From the NCBI GenBank assembly GCA_002309675.1, contig DBXX01000071.1:7345-25806 (forward strand): a DNA stretch of 18,462 bases. Direction: 5' to 3'. The position numbers and the translations under genes were made by a program. A model generated the notes under the pieces. It was not told the origin of the DNA. It saw nothing but the letters and a program-made list of their open reading frames with translations, and made no database searches. Source of the stretch: Lachnospiraceae bacterium UBA1201. Lineage in GTDB: Bacteria > Bacillota > Clostridia > Lachnospirales > Lachnospiraceae. Position 1 is the first letter of the stretch. The number at the start of each line of letters is the position of its first letter. Of this stretch, positions 15,394 to 18,462 are shown one piece after another.

Positions 15394-15882
15394 ATGGCAA
15401 AATCTAAGGAAATCAAGACGAACGCGATGCGCATCCTGGAGCGGATGAAGATCGCATTTACCGAGCTCTCCTACGAGCCCGAAGGAGAGTTTGAGGATGG
15501 AATCCACACGGCGGACATGCTGGGGTTGCCCCACGAGAAGGTCTACAAAACGTTGGTGTGCCGCAGCAGCGCGAAGGATTTCTTCGTGTTCGTCATCCCG
15601 ATCGAGGCGGAGCTGGACTTGAAGGCGGCGGCCGCCTGCGTGGGCGTAAAGAGCGTGGAGATGATCCATGTAAAGGAGATCAAGGACGTCACCGGCTATG
15701 TGCGCGGGGGATGCACCTCGATCGGTATGAAGAAAAACTATCCGACCGTGATCGACGAGAGCGCGAAGGCGCTTAGCGACATGTACGTGAGCGCCGGCCG
15801 CATCGGCGCCCAGATCAATATCAAGCCGGAGGATCTGGCGCAGGCCGCCGGAGCGAAGTTCGCGAAGATCATCCGAGGATAA
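15394..15882 (+). CDS. ybaK: YbaK/EbsC-type Cys-tRNA(Pro) deacylase
   Basis: Hydrolyses mischarged Cys-tRNA(Pro), a proofreading function acting in the cytoplasm. 162 residues from ATG 15394, the usual length. The catalytic Lys is Lys52 in VYKTLV, and GYVRGGCTSIGMKK (101-114) is the family's conserved loop, reading CTSIG where many relatives have SPIG. The frame is open to ATG 15358, which overlaps the previous stop codon (ATGA), but AAAGG at 15382-15386 fits 15394 and the homologous N-terminus MAKSKEIKTNAMRIL. It lies 32 bases after the lipoprotein gene and 47 before the next, so shared transcription is likely although its role is unrelated to the envelope. Confidence 0.93.
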   Translation: MAKSKEIKTNAMRILERMKIAFTELSYEPEGEFEDGIHTADMLGLPHEKVYKTLVCRSSAKDFFVFVIPIEAELDLKAAAACVGVKSVEMIHVKEIKDVTGYVRGGCTSIGMKKNYPTVIDESAKALSDMYVSAGRIGAQINIKPEDLAQAAGAKFAKIIRG

Positions 15883-15929
15883 CAACGGAACCTATCGTCC
15901 TACTGACTACTTACCCGGAGGTAAATGTT

Positions 15930-17639
15930 ATGGCAGCAGAACTGGAATTTGATGTGACCGAAAACCTACGGCAGGCCATGAATATCGTGGTGCCACAGGA
16001 CGCGTCTGCCTTGAAGGAGGCGGCCGCGCCGCAGGCTTTGGCGCAGTCGGCCGTGCAGGCGTTCGTTGCGAACCCTTCCCTCGGCGCGATCCGTGGGCCG
16101 TTCGCCACGCTTCTGGATGGCGCGAAGCGCTTTCTGGGTGGCTTTACCGGCATGTTTAAGAGTAAGAAGGCCTTCATCACGGCGATCGTGCTCGTCATCA
16201 ACTGGATCGTGCTATCGATCCTCGAGAGTAAGGGCATTGACCCTGCCCCGATCAAGGTTCTGTCCTGGGCGACCTTCGGCGGAAGCGTTGCCGATCGTAC
16301 TGCGCTCGGAGTTCTGGGCAATATCGCCGGCCGCAGCGTCGTGGCGACGATGATCATTTCCCTCGTCACGGGTGGACCGAAGCAGTTCGGCCGGGGCTTG
16401 AAGCAGATGTTCTCGAAGAAGATCACCGAGACCGCCTCGGGCTTTATCCCGCAGGAACTGAAGGACGGGGCGCAGTCTGTCCGCGCGGCTTCCATGCAGG
16501 CGCAGCAGACGGTGAATAACGCGAAGCAGACCGCACAGCAGACGGTCGCAAAAGCGAAGAACGAAGTTAATAACGCAAAACAGATAGCAAAGAGCGGAAA
16601 CCTCACGTGGTTCATTATGGGCGTGGGGCTTTCGCTCATGCTTTATGCATTCTTCACGGGGGCGCCTTCGCTCACGAAGTCTATGGCGGGCATCTCGGGC
16701 GCCTTCGTTTCCGTGGCCGCTCTCGGTAAGAAAAACGGCTGGATCCGCGCCATGGCCCAGGCATTGACCGCGAAAAAAGAAGGCGCGACCCGCCTCTTAA
16801 ACGAGGCAGGGACGAAGCGGTTAATGGCCGGCATGACGGCCGGATTTGCGGCGGCAGTCCCGCTTTCGGCGCTGCCCATCGCGGACGATCCGGTCTGGAA
16901 GCACCTGAACATGATCCTCGGTATCGCGCTGTTGCTGCTCGCACTGATTGTGGCAGCCTGGAAGGATGTAAACCCGGGCACGCTTTGGTTCATCTTCTTC
17001 GGAGCCGCACTGATCGCAGTGATCGGTTTCTTCGGTTCCCGTTTCGTGGAGCCTGTGGAGCAGGGCGCGCAGTCCGCGAAGTCAGGCAGTGCGCCGGTGG
17101 AGCCGAAGGGCGCATCCTACGGAAACAACAATGAGTCTGACCTTTATGTTGCGGAGGATGGTTCGGTCGCGTTCTATGATCTGAATAAAAAATTCGTCTG
17201 CATGGTTCGGGCCATGAACGGGTTCGAACTGGACCGTGACAGTTCCTGGCCGACCCACGTGACCTATATCCTGAAGGCAGACGAAGATATCGAATACACC
17301 GTGTGGAACATCGGAGATCATACGAAGGATATCTTCAGCGGAAAGTTCGCCGAGGAACATCCGGACCTGGTTTTTGAAAGCACACCGCTGGGTAAGGTGG
17401 CCGGCGGAACGCGTGAGGTATTCAAAGGACACGAGAAATACACGGTCGACTACCGGGGCACGGCCGAGGACCGGGAATTATACTACCTGTACATCCCGTA
17501 TGAGCATACGGACTCCAAAACGGGTCAGGTATCCCAGAATGCATTGACCGTGCAGTTTGAAGATGAACTGTTCACCACAGTTAGCGAATGGACCGATGAG
17601 CAGTGGAAGCAAGCGGCCCGGATGATCTTCGGAGAATAG
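15930..17639 (+). CDS. Polytopic membrane protein with extracytoplasmic C-terminal domain, function unknown
   Basis: 569 residues; I do not recognise the family. The soluble N-terminus (1-80) contains an Ala-rich amphipathic stretch. Hydrophobic segments lie at about 81-99, 124-146, 226-243, 252-266, 297-315, 325-344 and 351-372. A Gln/Ala/Lys helix at 185-222 (AQQTVNNAKQTAQQTVAKAK) links the first pair to the rest and is likely a cytoplasmic amphipathic helix. After a Gly/Ser/Pro linker (373-400), residues 401-569 form a beta-rich soluble domain (DLYVAEDGSVAFYDLNKKFV, EYTVWNIGDHTKDIF) that should face outside if the positive-inside rule holds. The SD CGGAGGT lies before ATG 15930. The next gene starts 14 bases after the stop, and its product is secreted, so the two may act together at the cell surface. 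Confidence 0.8.
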   Translation: MAAELEFDVTENLRQAMNIVVPQDASALKEAAAPQALAQSAVQAFVANPSLGAIRGPFATLLDGAKRFLGGFTGMFKSKKAFITAIVLVINWIVLSILESKGIDPAPIKVLSWATFGGSVADRTALGVLGNIAGRSVVATMIISLVTGGPKQFGRGLKQMFSKKITETASGFIPQELKDGAQSVRAASMQAQQTVNNAKQTAQQTVAKAKNEVNNAKQIAKSGNLTWFIMGVGLSLMLYAFFTGAPSLTKSMAGISGAFVSVAALGKKNGWIRAMAQALTAKKEGATRLLNEAGTKRLMAGMTAGFAAAVPLSALPIADDPVWKHLNMILGIALLLLALIVAAWKDVNPGTLWFIFFGAALIAVIGFFGSRFVEPVEQGAQSAKSGSAPVEPKGASYGNNNESDLYVAEDGSVAFYDLNKKFVCMVRAMNGFELDRDSSWPTHVTYILKADEDIEYTVWNIGDHTKDIFSGKFAEEHPDLVFESTPLGKVAGGTREVFKGHEKYTVDYRGTAEDRELYYLYIPYEHTDSKTGQVSQNALTVQFEDELFTTVSEWTDEQWKQAARMIFGE

Positions 17640-17653
17640 GAAGGAGGCGGCTT

Positions 17654-18462
17654 ATGAAGAGACATCGTAGAATTCACAGAATGCTCCGTCTCTGGACGGC
17701 GCTCATGATCAGCATAGCATTTGCCGCATCGCCGCTGTTGCTCCTTTCGGCAAATATCTCCGCCGAGGAGGAGACGAAGGCGGAAGATCCCCGCGAGGGT
17801 AAGGCGGTCCAGGTCGTAGACGGCAGAAGAAAGACGGATTCACCATTTTTTATCAAGTATAACGTGGCCGGAGGTCGCGAATTCCACTGTGAATATAACA
17901 CCAGTTCGTGGACCGGGAACTCCTGGAGGTCGACGATTTTGGCGTCGGCAGGGGAGAATGTGACCCTGAATTATGAGGTGTCCATGCCGACGGTCGACAT
18001 GGTCGTAGCAACCTGCTGGAGCTGGATGTATGACGACGTAGACCCGACGAAGGGACCGTTCAGTGAAGCGAACATGGATGTCGGGACCTATGAGTTCAGC
18101 GCGACATACAACAAGTCAGTTCGCTACTATGACGGCGATGGAAATGTCATCGACGAGAATAAGGAAACCAAAGAACTGGCGAGTTTTGGCGCAGTCGATT
18201 ATGGCTCGTTCAGCATCAATCCCAAAGCGGGAACGAAGAGTGTCACGATCAGTCTGGACGCGTATTACCATGTAAAAAACCGCAAAAACCCGGACTCCGG
18301 CCTGCAGTATGATAATTTCGCATCGTATGTCGGATACAGTTTGTATATTGATATAAAGCAGGATCCTGCCGGAATCACGGATATCATTTTCTCCGACGCG
18401 GATGAAAATCCGGGCGAGGTCGATGGAGGCACGATCGATGACGAGATCGTCGCTCCGACCGG
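17654..18462 (+). CDS. Secreted beta-rich protein, 3' end beyond the window
   Basis: Open from ATG 17654 to the window end with no stop: 269 complete codons. AAGGAGG (17641-17647) is 6 bases upstream. A basic N-terminus (KRHRRIHR) and hydrophobic core (about 12-33) make a signal peptide with a likely cut at ISA|EE (37/38). The mature part is rich in Tyr, Trp, Asn and Asp, with alternating strand patterns. It has two cysteines (Cys79 in FHCEYN, Cys121 in ATCWSW) that could form a disulfide. The visible end becomes acidic (DADENPGEVDGGTIDDE), which may be a linker to further domains. I do not recognise the family. The 14-base gap makes co-translation with the upstream membrane protein likely. 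Confidence 0.85.
   Translation, partial: MKRHRRIHRMLRLWTALMISIAFAASPLLLLSANISAEEETKAEDPREGKAVQVVDGRRKTDSPFFIKYNVAGGREFHCEYNTSSWTGNSWRSTILASAGENVTLNYEVSMPTVDMVVATCWSWMYDDVDPTKGPFSEANMDVGTYEFSATYNKSVRYYDGDGNVIDENKETKELASFGAVDYGSFSINPKAGTKSVTISLDAYYHVKNRKNPDSGLQYDNFASYVGYSLYIDIKQDPAGITDIIFSDADENPGEVDGGTIDDEIVAPT

Noticed and set aside
17219..17233. GGTTCGAACTGGACC, resembling a tRNA T-arm
   Set aside because: No acceptor or anticodon arms surround it, and it lies inside the 569-aa membrane protein gene.

Overview
The window is a gene-dense, roughly 55% GC stretch from a Gram-positive Clostridia bacterium, most likely a member of the Lachnospiraceae/Lachnospirales. That placement is inferred from the protein families present: a DUF5711-type beta-propeller membrane protein, small lysine-rich single-pass proteins, an ECF transporter, a ROK glucokinase, a CnaB-type surface protein and a FIVAR/CE15 lipoprotein. 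Shine-Dalgarno (SD) sites close to AGGAGG and sigma-A promoters with extended -10 elements (TGCTATAAT) fit too. Every supported gene is on the + strand. I see no tRNA, rRNA, CRISPR array, insertion sequence or phage gene.

Layout. (1) 1-901: the end of an ECF transporter operon, with the C-terminus of an energy-coupling ATPase and its S component. (2) 956-5477: a clear promoter (TTGACT-N17-TATACT) drives a coiled-coil two-TM protein of unknown function, a DUF5711-like propeller protein, galE and a glucokinase. (3) 5625-6723: an extended -10 promoter, two small membrane proteins (86 and 190 aa) and a strong terminator-like hairpin form a compact two-gene unit. (4) 6750-10708: a flavin-reductase-like protein, a diverged shikimate-kinase-like protein and a 924-aa surface protein with a CnaB domain, a 17-unit Thr/Glu repeat and a non-canonical C-terminal sorting signal. 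(5) 10761-13471: strong promoter, murA, a leader with several hairpins, and metK. (6) 13697-18462: a lipoprotein with a CE15 (glucuronoyl-esterase-like) domain, a YbaK-type deacylase, a large polytopic membrane protein with an extracytoplasmic C-terminal domain, and the start of a secreted protein cut by the window end.

How it fits together. GalE and glucokinase supply UDP-sugars and glucose-6-phosphate, and MurA starts peptidoglycan precursor synthesis. Much of the rest is cell envelope: six integral or anchored membrane proteins without assigned function, one wall-type adhesin, one esterase lipoprotein and one secreted protein. MetK and YbaK are housekeeping.

The best candidates for undescribed biology are the 15930-18462 membrane/secreted pair, the 5717-6637 small membrane pair, the 1051-3467 pair, and two enzyme-family members with altered active sites: the CE15 protein with Cys at the usual acid position, and the shikimate-kinase-like protein without the substrate-binding Arg. 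Several start codons were moved downstream from the longest reading frame because the ribosome binding site decides them.
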